A stretch of DNA of 51,294 nt. Source: CAZUDI01 sp964618975. Its GTDB lineage: Bacteria; Desulfobacterota; Desulfomonilia; UBA1062. The notes below the pieces were generated by a model, which saw only the letters and a list, made by a program, of their open reading frames with translations, made no database searches and had not been told where the DNA came from. The translations under genes and the position numbers were made by a program. Every line of letters starts with the position of its first letter. The first letter of the stretch is position 1. The stretch is taken from NCBI GenBank assembly GCA_964618975.1, contig CAZUDI010000025.1, positions 1 to 51,294 of the forward strand. Direction: 5' to 3'. This document shows positions 40,153 to 49,086 of the stretch, in pieces.

Positions 40153-43110
40153 CTACTCGGGGACGACGGCATTCTTCACGACCCAGCCGAGGGTATCCAT
40201 CAAAAGCGCATAGGTGTGCCCGGTGGCATCGAGATCGCCACCCTCGAGCAACCAGTAGAGCTCGCAGAGCAAGCCGTCGATCTCCACCTTCTCCAGGTGC
40301 ACCATATCCAGCACACTCTGCACCACCGAGGGCCCGCCATCGACGGAGGTGAACAGCGCCTGGATGAAGCCCAGTGTCATCTCCTCGTCGCCCAGGACCT
40401 CCTCCAGCATGGTGCCGCCCTCGTCGAGCACATCCCAGAGGACCTCCCAATTGGCGGTGATCACGCGCAGGGTATCGACGGCCGGCGTGAAGTCGTAGAG
40501 CCCTTCCAGTTTCACAAGCAGTCCTTCGGGACCTGTGACGGGGGTATCGTCAGTGACCACGATGGAACCGCCGGGGTTGTAGGTGTCGTCCTGAAGATCG
40601 AGCACCTTGCAGGCGAGCTCCTTGAGGTTCTCGATGGCCGGGTTGTCCTCGGCGGCCAGGGCGTCCTTGAGGCTTTCGATCAGGGTAGAGGCCGCCTGGG
40701 TGCCTTCCGAGTCCTCGAGCTCGACCAGGTCGGCCAGGATGGTCAGCAGTCCATCGTAAGGGTCACCCTCCTCGCGCTCGTTCACGAGGTCCGCCTTGAG
40801 GCTGTCGAAGGTGGCCTCGTCCGCGAGTGCCAGCAACAGCTCGCCCAGCGGCTCGCCCAGGGCCACCAGGGCCTGCAGGTTGTCGTTCAGGAAGGCATAG
40901 AGCTCGTTGATCAGGATCTCACCGGTTTCCTCGTCGGGATCGAAGAGCCCCGTGACGATGTCGGCGATGGCCTCGCTGTCCAGCCCGTCGCCGAGGACCG
41001 GCGCCAGCTCGTCCATGAGGGCGTCATAGAGGGTCTTTTCGCCGTAGCCCTCGGGCACCGGGGTGCCGGCCGGGTCGAGGTGTTTCAGGCGCTCGAGCAC
41101 CATGACCATGAGATCCAGGATCGGATCCATGATGCCCGTGTCCGACGCCCCATGGGACCTCAGGGCATAGGTCAGCAGGCCGGAGCCGTTCTCACCCTCG
41201 AGGGCCTTGAGCACCTCTCCGAGGTTGTCGCGTCGGAAGGTGGCGCTGTTGCCGGCGCTCAGGGGCACGTAGGTGCCGGAGTAGCTCAGATGGCTGCCGA
41301 TCTCGTTCATCTGCACCATCATGGTGACCATGTCGCCTGGCCGGCCCTCGTTCCAGAAGTACTGCATCAGGGGCGCAAAGAGGGCGAAGAGGGAATGCCG
41401 CTCACCCGCCGTACCGTAGCGGTTCTTGTAGTCGAGCGTATCGCGGCCGCCGGCCAGCTCCACAAAGGCCGGGAAGGGGTCGATGATGCCCGTGCAGTCC
41501 TGGCTGAGCGCGATGACAACCCCGATCAGGGGGCTGCCGCCGGTCATGAGCGTCTCCACCAGGTCGTCGGTCATCATGCCCACCATGCCGTTGAAGGAAA
41601 AGAGCTTGAGCCCGCCCAGGCCTCCGAGGTTCAGCTGCATGTCGTATTGTTTCTCGTAGAGCACCCAGTCGAAGGCCTCGATGGGCGTCATCTCGGGGTG
41701 GGATTCGATGGCGGTGACCACCTCGCCCACGGTCCACTCGGCGATGTTGGTGGTGATACCGGAGACCGTGCCGCCGTCAGGGGAGTCCACCATGGCGAGC
41801 ATGGGGCCCATGTCGATCAGGCTGCCCAGGATCCTGATGTGCGGCGAGCAGTTGGCCTCCTGCATCATGTAGATGAGCGACCTGAGCGAGCTCGTCTTGA
41901 TCATGGAATCCAGGCGCTCCTCGGCATACATGTTCCGCGTGAGCGCCTGCAGCAGCCCGGTGTCGATCTCAGGGATGTCACCGCGATCGATGCCGGCGAT
42001 GGCCTTGAGCAGACCGCTCAAGGTGTCGGCGTCCGAGGTGGGGGCCAGCCCCCACAGGGCGCTTTCGACGAACTCACGCAGGTGGCTGCGGTCGAGAGCC
42101 AGCAGGTCGACGGTGGCGCTCAGGATGCGCTCAAAGTCGGTCATGCCGTCTGTCGGGGTGGCCAGGAGGTGGCCGGCGGAGTAAAGGAGGGCCTTGAGGT
42201 CGTCCTCGAAGGACCCCGGGTCTTCCTCGTAGAGGTCATACACGGCGCTAGCCACCTCTTTGAGTACCTCCATGTCGATATCGATGTCATCCTCACCGCC
42301 CTCTTCACCTTCCTCGTCCTCGTCCAGGGCCGCCAGGAGATCGTCCAGCAGCGCTTTGAGGTCGCCGTAGGTCAGGTCGAACTCGGTGGTCTTGAGGGTG
42401 TCCATGAGGTCTGCGAGGGCGTCATAGAGGCCCTTGTAGGCCCCCTCGCGCTCCAGGGCGCCCTGGGCGATCCCCATGAGGTCCCCGAACTGCTGCCGGC
42501 TGATGGCGTTGATGGTAAGGCCACCGGCGGCCTCCTCGATGATCTCGTCATCCTCTTCGAGACTGAGGATCAGGTATTCGAGCATGGGGTAGATGTTGCG
42601 CCTAAGGACGTCGCTGCCGGTGTGGTCGAGCACCTCGTTCAGCAGCGCCCCGAGGTTCGCCTCCAGGGGGGTGTCCTCGTCGAGTGCGGGATAGGCGTAC
42701 GGGTAGGCCACCATGCCCAGCAGCTCGATCAGCGCCTGGGAGGCCTCGGAGAGGGCGGCGCCCTCGCTGCCGAGATCGGCCTTCATCATCTCGTACATGT
42801 TGGTGATGAGGGCAAGCATGGTTCTATAGTCCGCGGGTGTGGTCAGGCCCCTCTTCTGGAGCGTATTGAGGGTGTCGAGGACCCCCTGCAGCTGGTCCAT
42901 GAGCTCGCATGTGGTCATGTTATCCAGCATGTTGCTCAGGTTGGGGTAGTCGCCCTCGGGGTCGATGAGCTCCTCGGAGTTGAGGCCGGCAAAGGAGACA
43001 CTGGCCAGATCATCCCGTGATTCGTCCTTGCGCTTGTCACATCCGCTGACGACAAGACCCAGGATCACCAGGATCACCAATAACAATTTCTTCAATCTCA
43101 TATTGAGCAT
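40153..43110 (-). CDS. Large (985-residue) lipoprotein of unknown function
   Basis: Not recognised beyond its export type. The N-terminus MLNMRLKKLLLVILVILGLVVSGC is a signal peptide with lipobox VVSGC, so the protein is lipid-anchored at Cys24, probably in the outer membrane facing the periplasm. The mature 960 residues are acidic, Leu/Asp/Glu-rich and predominantly helical, with repeated ALxDLxxLLxxL-like heptads (residues about 200-300 and 640-850) and a short acidic run EEGEEGGEDDIDID. ATG 43110 follows AAGGAGG. Downstream are two FadL paralogues, so it may be a scaffold or partner of hydrophobic-substrate uptake. A long leader precedes it. Confidence 0.8.
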   Translation of the reverse strand: MLNMRLKKLLLVILVILGLVVSGCDKRKDESRDDLASVSFAGLNSEELIDPEGDYPNLSNMLDNMTTCELMDQLQGVLDTLNTLQKRGLTTPADYRTMLALITNMYEMMKADLGSEGAALSEASQALIELLGMVAYPYAYPALDEDTPLEANLGALLNEVLDHTGSDVLRRNIYPMLEYLILSLEEDDEIIEEAAGGLTINAISRQQFGDLMGIAQGALEREGAYKGLYDALADLMDTLKTTEFDLTYGDLKALLDDLLAALDEDEEGEEGGEDDIDIDMEVLKEVASAVYDLYEEDPGSFEDDLKALLYSAGHLLATPTDGMTDFERILSATVDLLALDRSHLREFVESALWGLAPTSDADTLSGLLKAIAGIDRGDIPEIDTGLLQALTRNMYAEERLDSMIKTSSLRSLIYMMQEANCSPHIRILGSLIDMGPMLAMVDSPDGGTVSGITTNIAEWTVGEVVTAIESHPEMTPIEAFDWVLYEKQYDMQLNLGGLGGLKLFSFNGMVGMMTDDLVETLMTGGSPLIGVVIALSQDCTGIIDPFPAFVELAGGRDTLDYKNRYGTAGERHSLFALFAPLMQYFWNEGRPGDMVTMMVQMNEIGSHLSYSGTYVPLSAGNSATFRRDNLGEVLKALEGENGSGLLTYALRSHGASDTGIMDPILDLMVMVLERLKHLDPAGTPVPEGYGEKTLYDALMDELAPVLGDGLDSEAIADIVTGLFDPDEETGEILINELYAFLNDNLQALVALGEPLGELLLALADEATFDSLKADLVNEREEGDPYDGLLTILADLVELEDSEGTQAASTLIESLKDALAAEDNPAIENLKELACKVLDLQDDTYNPGGSIVVTDDTPVTGPEGLLVKLEGLYDFTPAVDTLRVITANWEVLWDVLDEGGTMLEEVLGDEEMTLGFIQALFTSVDGGPSVVQSVLDMVHLEKVEIDGLLCELYWLLEGGDLDATGHTYALLMDTLGWVVKNAVVPE

Positions 43111-43281
43111 AGCGTCCTCCTTTTCACCCTCTTTCTCACCCTTAATGCCTGCAATCAGGGTGCCAACGGACCACCTGTCGGTCTTCCCGGATGCCTCAAG
43201 CTTCTTATTGCATTATTTCAATATATTACATGCCGCCTGGGTCATATCTCCGACTTCTTCTGCACCTGTATCTGCGCTTTC

Positions 43282-43300
43282 GTTACCGAAGAACGGTAAC
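43282..43300. promoter_or_regulatory. Operator-like palindrome in the lipoprotein leader
   Basis: GTTACCG, five bases (AAGAA), CGGTAAC: a perfect 7-bp inverted repeat within the transcribed leader of the lipoprotein operon. It could bind a regulator or form a small hairpin. Confidence 0.45.
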
Positions 43301-43399
43301 AATTACTTCCATAATGGGAAAACATTTTCCGTTATTCTGAGGCCATGACGGCCCCCTGACCACAGCAGATATTGTAGTAGATTGATTTCATTACATATT

Positions 43400-43414
43400 A
43401 CCACATGATGTGGT
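43400..43414. promoter_or_regulatory. Palindrome ACCACATGATGTGGT
   Basis: A 7-bp arm palindrome with a single central base lies about 84 bases downstream of the predicted lipoprotein-operon promoter. Candidate repressor site. Confidence 0.4.
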
Positions 43415-43497
43415 TATGATTGAATTTCACCCGCAACCCTCTCGCGCCTGCCACAACACCCAATTTCAGTAAAATACCAAATAATATTGACGGTTAC

Positions 43498-43525
43498 ATA
43501 TTAACCGCTCCCATGTAATAGTCAA
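43498..43525 (-). promoter_or_regulatory. Sigma-70 promoter of the lipoprotein/FadL operon
   Basis: On the minus strand, TTGACT (43520-43525), a 16-base spacer, then TAATAT (43498-43503). It lies about 390 bases upstream of ATG 43110, implying a long leader. It sits in an AT-rich island unlike the rest of the window. Confidence 0.6.
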
Positions 43526-43639
43526 GACAATTTTTTCACTCCCCCTCGGCCCGGGCAGGCACCCCGGGGATAACCCCTGCCCCCCTTTGCAGAGACAGCG
43601 GCGGGGAAGGCAAGCCACAATGATTGAACACTCCCCCCC
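43526..43639. other. Intergenic spacer
   Basis: Between the divergent lipoprotein promoter and rsmD. No gene seen. The sequence returns to high GC after 43540. Confidence 0.4.
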
Positions 43640-43668
43640 TTGACCAAAGCCATACAATGCCCTAGGCT
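43640..43668 (+). promoter_or_regulatory. Candidate promoter giving a leaderless rsmD transcript
   Basis: TTGACC, a 17-base spacer, then TAGGCT (a weak -10, three of six). Transcription would start at about 43675, the A of the rsmD ATG, and there is no Shine-Dalgarno sequence. Confidence 0.35.
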
Positions 43669-43674
43669 CGCCGC

Positions 43675-44205
43675 ATGGGCATCCGGGTCTGCAGCGGGAC
43701 ATACCGGTCACGTATCATCGAGACCCCCGCAGGGGGGGTGCGCCCCACGACCGACCGGGTCAAGGAGGCGATGTTCTCCACCCTCGGACCGGATCTGGCC
43801 GATATGCCCGTCCTCGATCTCTTCGCGGGCAGCGGCAACCTCGGCATCGAGGCCCTCAGCCGCGGGGCCGGGCATGCCACCTTCGTGGAGTCCTCCCCTG
43901 TGAGCCTCCGGGTCATCCGGAAAAACCTGGACTCACTGGGCCTGACACAGAAGGCCCGGGTGATCCGCGCGGATGTGCGTGTCTTTGTGCGCAGCTGCAA
44001 GGAGCCCTTTGGGCTGATCTTTATGGATCCCCCCTATAATAAAGGACTTGCCTCAGAATGTGCACCTCATGTATATACACTTCTTGCTCCGGGGGGGGTG
44101 CTTGTCGTGGAACACGCCCCCGCAGAAAGGCTGGGTATGCTCCCCTGGAAGGAGCGCCGTTACGGCGGCACCATGGTGAGCTACCTCAGGAGGGAGGACC
44201 TGTGA
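43675..44205 (+). CDS. rsmD: 16S rRNA (guanine-966-N2)-methyltransferase RsmD
   Basis: SAM-dependent methyltransferase for G966 of 16S rRNA. Motifs are VRPTTDRVKEAMFSTL near residue 22, the SAM-binding LDLFAGSGNLGIEALSRGA (about 48-66), and the catalytic FMDPPYN (about 119). Length 176 is normal. Its stop overlaps the coaD start as GTGA, the common bacterial rsmD-coaD pairing. Confidence 0.95.
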   Translation: MGIRVCSGTYRSRIIETPAGGVRPTTDRVKEAMFSTLGPDLADMPVLDLFAGSGNLGIEALSRGAGHATFVESSPVSLRVIRKNLDSLGLTQKARVIRADVRVFVRSCKEPFGLIFMDPPYNKGLASECAPHVYTLLAPGGVLVVEHAPAERLGMLPWKERRYGGTMVSYLRREDL

Positions 44206-44719
44206 GAGATAAAGTGGCGGTGTGTCCCGGATCCTTTGATCCCATCACGAACGGACATCTGGATATCGTCCGCAGAGGCCTGGGGGTGTTCGACAAGGTC
44301 ATCATCGCCGTCGGACACAACCCTTTGAAACAAGACCTGTTTACCACCAAAGAGAAAATGGAGATGATCCGCGAGTCTGTGGAGGGCAACCCCCGGATCG
44401 AGGTGGACAGCTTCGAGGGACTGCTGGTGAACTATATCCGCGAGGTGGGGGCCTGTGCCATCCTGAGGGGCCTGCGCGTCATTTCCGACTTCGAGATGGA
44501 ACTGCAGCTGGCCCTCATGAACCGGCGGCTGTGCGACAAGGTGGAGACCCTGTTCCTCATGACCGATTTCAATCACCTTTTTGTGAGCTCCACCATGGTG
44601 AAGGCCACCGCCGCCGCCGGCGGTTCGGTCGAGGGGCTCGTACCCGATCCCGTGCTGACACGGCTGAACGCGAAATTCGCGACCCTGAAAAAGACTCTGT
44701 GCAACGAAGAAGGGGACAA

Positions 44720-44723
<4 letters not shown>
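44202..44723 (+). CDS. coaD: Phosphopantetheine adenylyltransferase CoaD
   Basis: Transfers AMP from ATP to 4'-phosphopantetheine in coenzyme A synthesis. The N-terminal CPGSFDPITNGHLDIV carries the (T/H)xGH nucleotidyltransferase motif (TNGH), and the second motif is FVSSTMVK near residue 126. LRGLRVISDFEMELQLALMNR is the conserved central block. GTG 44202 overlaps the rsmD stop; a longer frame upstream overlaps rsmD entirely. Length is 173. The following aminotransferase overlaps by four bases (ATGA). Confidence 0.95.
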
Positions 44724-45892
<1,169 letters not shown>

Positions 45893-45961
45893 GGCGCGGG
45901 TTTACGAATCGTGACCCGACCGGGAATCCCCACGGGCCTGAGAGGAACAGTCCGCGCCCCT

Positions 45962-45998
45962 GGGGCGCATGCCGCATGCAAGCATAGGCATGCGTCCC
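45962..45998 (+). terminator. Stem-loop after the aminotransferase gene
   Basis: CGCATGCC (45966-45973) pairs with GGCATGCG (45987-45994), extended by a G.U and three G-C pairs to a 12-bp stem with a 13-base loop. It lies 70 bases after the stop. There is no clear U-tract. Confidence 0.45.
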
Positions 45999-46045
45999 GC
46001 GGCCGGCAGGACCCCAAGGGTGGCCCGCGGCGGGAAGCCCCCGGC

Positions 46046-46130
46046 TGATCATGGGGATGCCCCCCGGGCAAGCCCTGGTCCCCATCGACGCGGCAAATCT
46101 CCGGAAATTCGACCCTCAGGCCATTAAAGA
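46046..46130 (+). repeat. Dispersed intergenic repeat, copy G
   Basis: Head GATCATGGGGATGCCCCCCG, GGCAAGCCCTGG, then CGACGCGGCAAAT and tail TTCGACCCTCAGGCCATTAA. It lies between the aminotransferase and fliS; its last bases form the -35 element of the fliS promoter. Confidence 0.7.
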
Positions 46131-46151
46131 AAATCACCCCGTATCCGATAG
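46125..46151 (+). promoter_or_regulatory. Sigma-28 (FliA) promoter upstream of fliS
   Basis: TAAA, 15 bases, then TCCGATAG: six of eight matches to the flagellar -10 GCCGATAA at the standard spacing. fliS starts 43 bases downstream behind an AAGGGGG site. This fits late flagellar gene control. Confidence 0.7.
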
Positions 46152-46194
46152 AGAGATTAATCATGCACAGTGATGAAGGGGGTAGGGCCACGCC

Positions 46195-46566
46195 ATGAAC
46201 ATGAACGGCTATCAGACATACAAAAAGGTTCAGGTACAAACGGCCGATCAGGGTCAACTCATCCTCATGTGTTACAATGGGGCCATCACCTTCCTCAAAC
46301 AGGCCAAAGAGGCCATGAACCGTCAGGACCACACCAACAGTAACAACCTGCTGGGCAAGGCGCAGAGCGTGCTCTGGGAGCTCACTAACAGCCTGAATTA
46401 CGAGGCCGGGGAGATCGCCCACAACCTGGACGCCCTGTACAACTACATGATCCGCCGCATTATCGATGCCGACTACAACCACAACCTGGACGCCATCGAC
46501 GAGGTGGTGGGCCATCTCAGCGAGATCAAGGACTCATGGGAACACATCATTCAGAAGTCCAGATAG
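46195..46566 (+). CDS. fliS: Flagellar export chaperone FliS
   Basis: Binds the C-terminus of flagellin to stop premature polymerisation. The N-terminal YQTYKKVQVQTADQGQLILMCYNGAITFLKQA block and NNLLGKAQSVLWELTNSLNYEAGEIAHNLDALYNYM (about residues 44-80) are standard. Length 123 is normal. It sits alone with fliT; no fliD or fliC is in the window. A sigma-28 promoter precedes it. Confidence 0.95.
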   Translation: MNMNGYQTYKKVQVQTADQGQLILMCYNGAITFLKQAKEAMNRQDHTNSNNLLGKAQSVLWELTNSLNYEAGEIAHNLDALYNYMIRRIIDADYNHNLDAIDEVVGHLSEIKDSWEHIIQKSR

Positions 46567-46907
46567 TAAAGGGCATCTCCGACTGGAGACACTTGGCCGC
46601 AAGAGAGCTCACGGCCCTTTCCGAGGGACGTTTCGACGAGCTCGAGGAGCTCATCCGGCAGGCGGCCGTCATCCAGAGGGAACTTGACAAGCACTTCTCC
46701 GTGAGGGCCCTCTCGGACTGCAGCCCCGAGGTCACCCGGAACCTGCGGGAGATTCACGCCATGCAGGCCAACATCCTCAAGGAGATGCAGCACGGATACG
46801 ACCTGCTCTCGGAACGCATCGGCACGCTGCGCCGAAACAGGTCCTCCCTGGCGGGTTACAAGCAGCACAAGGGGTCCTCTCCCCGGTTCTTCAACCGTCA
46901 CACCTGA
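46536..46907 (+). CDS. FliT/FlgN-like flagellar protein
   Basis: A 123-residue helical protein following fliS and overlapping it by 31 bases. Residues 20-95 form long amphipathic helices (ELTALSEGRFDELEELIRQAAVIQRELDKH) typical of the small flagellar chaperones FliT and FlgN; the tail is basic with NRSSLAGYKQ. ATG 46536 has AAGGA upstream inside fliS, and no later start is plausible. Position after fliS supports FliT, the FliD chaperone and FlhDC regulator in enterics, though similarity is too weak to assign the gene name. Confidence 0.7.
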   Translation: MGTHHSEVQIVKGISDWRHLAARELTALSEGRFDELEELIRQAAVIQRELDKHFSVRALSDCSPEVTRNLREIHAMQANILKEMQHGYDLLSERIGTLRRNRSSLAGYKQHKGSSPRFFNRHT

Positions 46908-47001
46908 TCGCACCCCGGACACACACCCCCGGGTGCGTGAGGTCTCCGGGCGGGATTCAAGCCGGTTGACAGCATCCGGCATTTCCCATATCCTCCCCAT
47001 T

Positions 47002-47589
47002 ATGCACATAATACTGGCATCCGCCTCACCCAGGAGGAAGGAACTCCTGTCGCAGATCTGTCCGGACTTCGAGGTGCGCGTGCCCCTCGTCGCCGAGCAC
47101 GTCCTCGACGGCGAGGACCCGGCCGGCTTCTGCGCCCGCATCAGCGCCGCGAAGGCGCTCTGTATAGCCTCTGAGGCACCGCAGTCCGTGGTCATTGCGG
47201 CCGACACCATCGTGGTCCTCGGCGCCAAGATCCTGGGAAAGCCACGGGACCGCCACGAGGCCGCGGCCTTCCTGCGCATCCTCCGAAAACGCGCGCACGA
47301 TGTCTTCACCGGCTACACCATCGTCCAACCCGGGCGCTCAGAGCCTTTAACCCGGGTGGTGAGGACCAGCGTGAGCTTCGGCGACATGAGCACGGACGAG
47401 ATCGACTGGTATATCGCCACGGGCGAGCCCATGGACAAGGCCGGGGCCTATGCCATCCAGGGTCTGGGGGGGGTGTTCATCGAGCGTATCGCGGGCTCGC
47501 ACACGAATGTGATCGGCCTGCCGTTGGCCGAGCTGTACCACGATCTCAAATCCATGCAGCTTCCTCTGAAACCCATGCAAGGAGGGTGA
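47002..47589 (+). CDS. maf: Maf nucleotide pyrophosphatase (YhdE-type)
   Basis: House-cleaning pyrophosphatase acting on dTTP, UTP and modified pyrimidine nucleotides. The N-terminal LASASPRRKELL is at residues 5-16. The middle block VVIAADTIVVL...ILGKP carries the catalytic Asp. The C-terminal YIATGEPMDKAGAYAIQGLG is the strongest signature and fits the YhdE branch. ATG 47002 starts directly at the conserved motif; the longer frame is unsupported. The stop is joined to the glpK start region (TGATGATG). Confidence 0.93.
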   Translation: MHIILASASPRRKELLSQICPDFEVRVPLVAEHVLDGEDPAGFCARISAAKALCIASEAPQSVVIAADTIVVLGAKILGKPRDRHEAAAFLRILRKRAHDVFTGYTIVQPGRSEPLTRVVRTSVSFGDMSTDEIDWYIATGEPMDKAGAYAIQGLGGVFIERIAGSHTNVIGLPLAELYHDLKSMQLPLKPMQGG

Positions 47590-47591
47590 TG

Positions 47592-49079
47592 ATGCATCGT
47601 TATATCGTGGCAATCGATCAGGGCACGACCGGAAGCAGGGTCATGGTGGTGGACCAGGAAGGCTGCATCGTCGCCAGCGCCTATTCCGAATTTCCGCAGA
47701 TCTATCCCCAGCCCGGATGGGTGGAGCACAACCCCGAGGTCATCTGGGACATCACCTGTCAGGTGCTCGGCGAGGCCCTCGCCAAGGCCGCCCTCGCCCC
47801 GCAGGACATCGCGGGCATCGGCATCACCAACCAGCGCGAGACCGTGGTGCTGTGGGACAAGAAGACCCTGCGGCCGGTACACAACGCCATCGTCTGGCAG
47901 TGCCGCCGCTCGGCGGCCATCTGCGACGAGCTCAAATCGCAGGGTCTGGAGGATTTGTTCCGCGCCAAGACCGGCCTGATCCTGGACGCCTATTTCTCCG
48001 GCACCAAGGTGAAATGGCTGCTCGACCGCGACCCTGCCCTCCTCAGGCGCGCCCGCGCCGGCGAGATCGCCCTGGGAACCATCGATGCCTGGCTCATCGC
48101 CCGGCTCACCGGAGGAAGGGTGCACGCCACGGATTACACGAATGCCTCCCGCACCCTGATGTACAATATCCATGAGCGCCGCTGGGATTGTGAGTTGCTC
48201 GAGATCCTCGGCATCCCGGAGGCGATGCTGCCTCAGGTCGTGCCTTCCTGCGGCGTGGTGGGGGAGAGCGACCCGCGCACGTGTGACATAGAGGCCCCCA
48301 TCTGCGGCATCGCCGGTGATCAGCAGGCGGCCCTCTTCGGCCAGGGATGCTTCCACCCGGGCGAGGCCAAGAACACCTACGGAACGGGGTGCTTCCTGCT
48401 GCGCAACATGGGCCAGACCCGCGCGGAACCCTCTGAGGGCCTGCTGCTCACGCTGGCCTGCAATGCCCGGGGGGGGCCGTGCTACGCCCTGGAGGGTTCG
48501 GTCTTCATCGCCGGGGCCGTGGTGCAATGGCTCAGGGACGGGCTGGGCCTCATCGCCAGCGCCGACAAGACCGGCCCCATCGCCGCCAGCGTGGAAGACA
48601 CGCACGGGGTCTACATGGTGCCCGCCTTCGCCGGACTGGGCGCCCCCTACTGGGACATGTACGCCCGCGGGTCCATCCAGGGGCTCACCCGCAGCAGCAC
48701 CAAGGCCCACATCATCCGCGCCGCCCTGGAGGGCATCGCCTACCAGGTCACGGACCTGGCCGGGGCCTTCGAGGACTCCACGCACACCCCCCTGGGCGAG
48801 CTCAAGGTGGACGGCGGGGCCAGCCGCAACGACTTCCTCATGCAGTTCCAGGCCGACATGCTCGGCTGCCCGGTGGACCGCTCGGCCTATATCGAGTCGA
48901 CCGGGATGGGCGCGGCCTTCCTCGCCGGCCTGGCCTGCGGCCTGTGGAAGTCCACAGAAGAGCTTAGCGCCCTGCGCCGGTCGGAGCGGGTCTTCACCCC
49001 GCAGATGGACGCCGAGCACAGGTCCAGACTCTATACGGGGTGGAAGGACGCCGTGGCCCGGGTGCGCAGCTCATCCTGA
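47592..49079 (+). CDS. glpK: Glycerol kinase GlpK
   Basis: Phosphorylates glycerol to glycerol 3-phosphate with ATP. The FGGY-family N-terminus AIDQGTTGSR is at residues 7-16; WVEHNPEVIW, NAIVWQCRR, DYTNASRTLMYNI, GDQQAALFGQGCF and the C-terminal VDGGASRNDFLMQFQAD, ESTGMGAAFLAG are all present. Length 495 matches. GGAGGG lies five bases before ATG 47592; ATG 47589 is equally possible. No glpF or glpD is adjacent, and it follows maf with no gap, an unusual pairing. Confidence 0.95.
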   Translation: MHRYIVAIDQGTTGSRVMVVDQEGCIVASAYSEFPQIYPQPGWVEHNPEVIWDITCQVLGEALAKAALAPQDIAGIGITNQRETVVLWDKKTLRPVHNAIVWQCRRSAAICDELKSQGLEDLFRAKTGLILDAYFSGTKVKWLLDRDPALLRRARAGEIALGTIDAWLIARLTGGRVHATDYTNASRTLMYNIHERRWDCELLEILGIPEAMLPQVVPSCGVVGESDPRTCDIEAPICGIAGDQQAALFGQGCFHPGEAKNTYGTGCFLLRNMGQTRAEPSEGLLLTLACNARGGPCYALEGSVFIAGAVVQWLRDGLGLIASADKTGPIAASVEDTHGVYMVPAFAGLGAPYWDMYARGSIQGLTRSSTKAHIIRAALEGIAYQVTDLAGAFEDSTHTPLGELKVDGGASRNDFLMQFQADMLGCPVDRSAYIESTGMGAAFLAGLACGLWKSTEELSALRRSERVFTPQMDAEHRSRLYTGWKDAVARVRSSS

Positions 49080-49086
49080 AAGACCC

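Noticed and set aside
40216..43020. A 934-codon open frame on the plus strand, antisense to the lipoprotein
   Set aside because: Its composition (Gly/His/Val/Gln/Asp-rich, no domain) is the mirror of an Asp/Glu/Leu-rich gene in high-GC DNA. The minus-strand gene has a signal peptide, lipobox and ribosome site; this one has none.
47448..49019. A 523-codon antisense open frame across glpK
   Set aside because: glpK is unmistakable on the plus strand. The antisense frame is a codon-bias shadow with no motifs.
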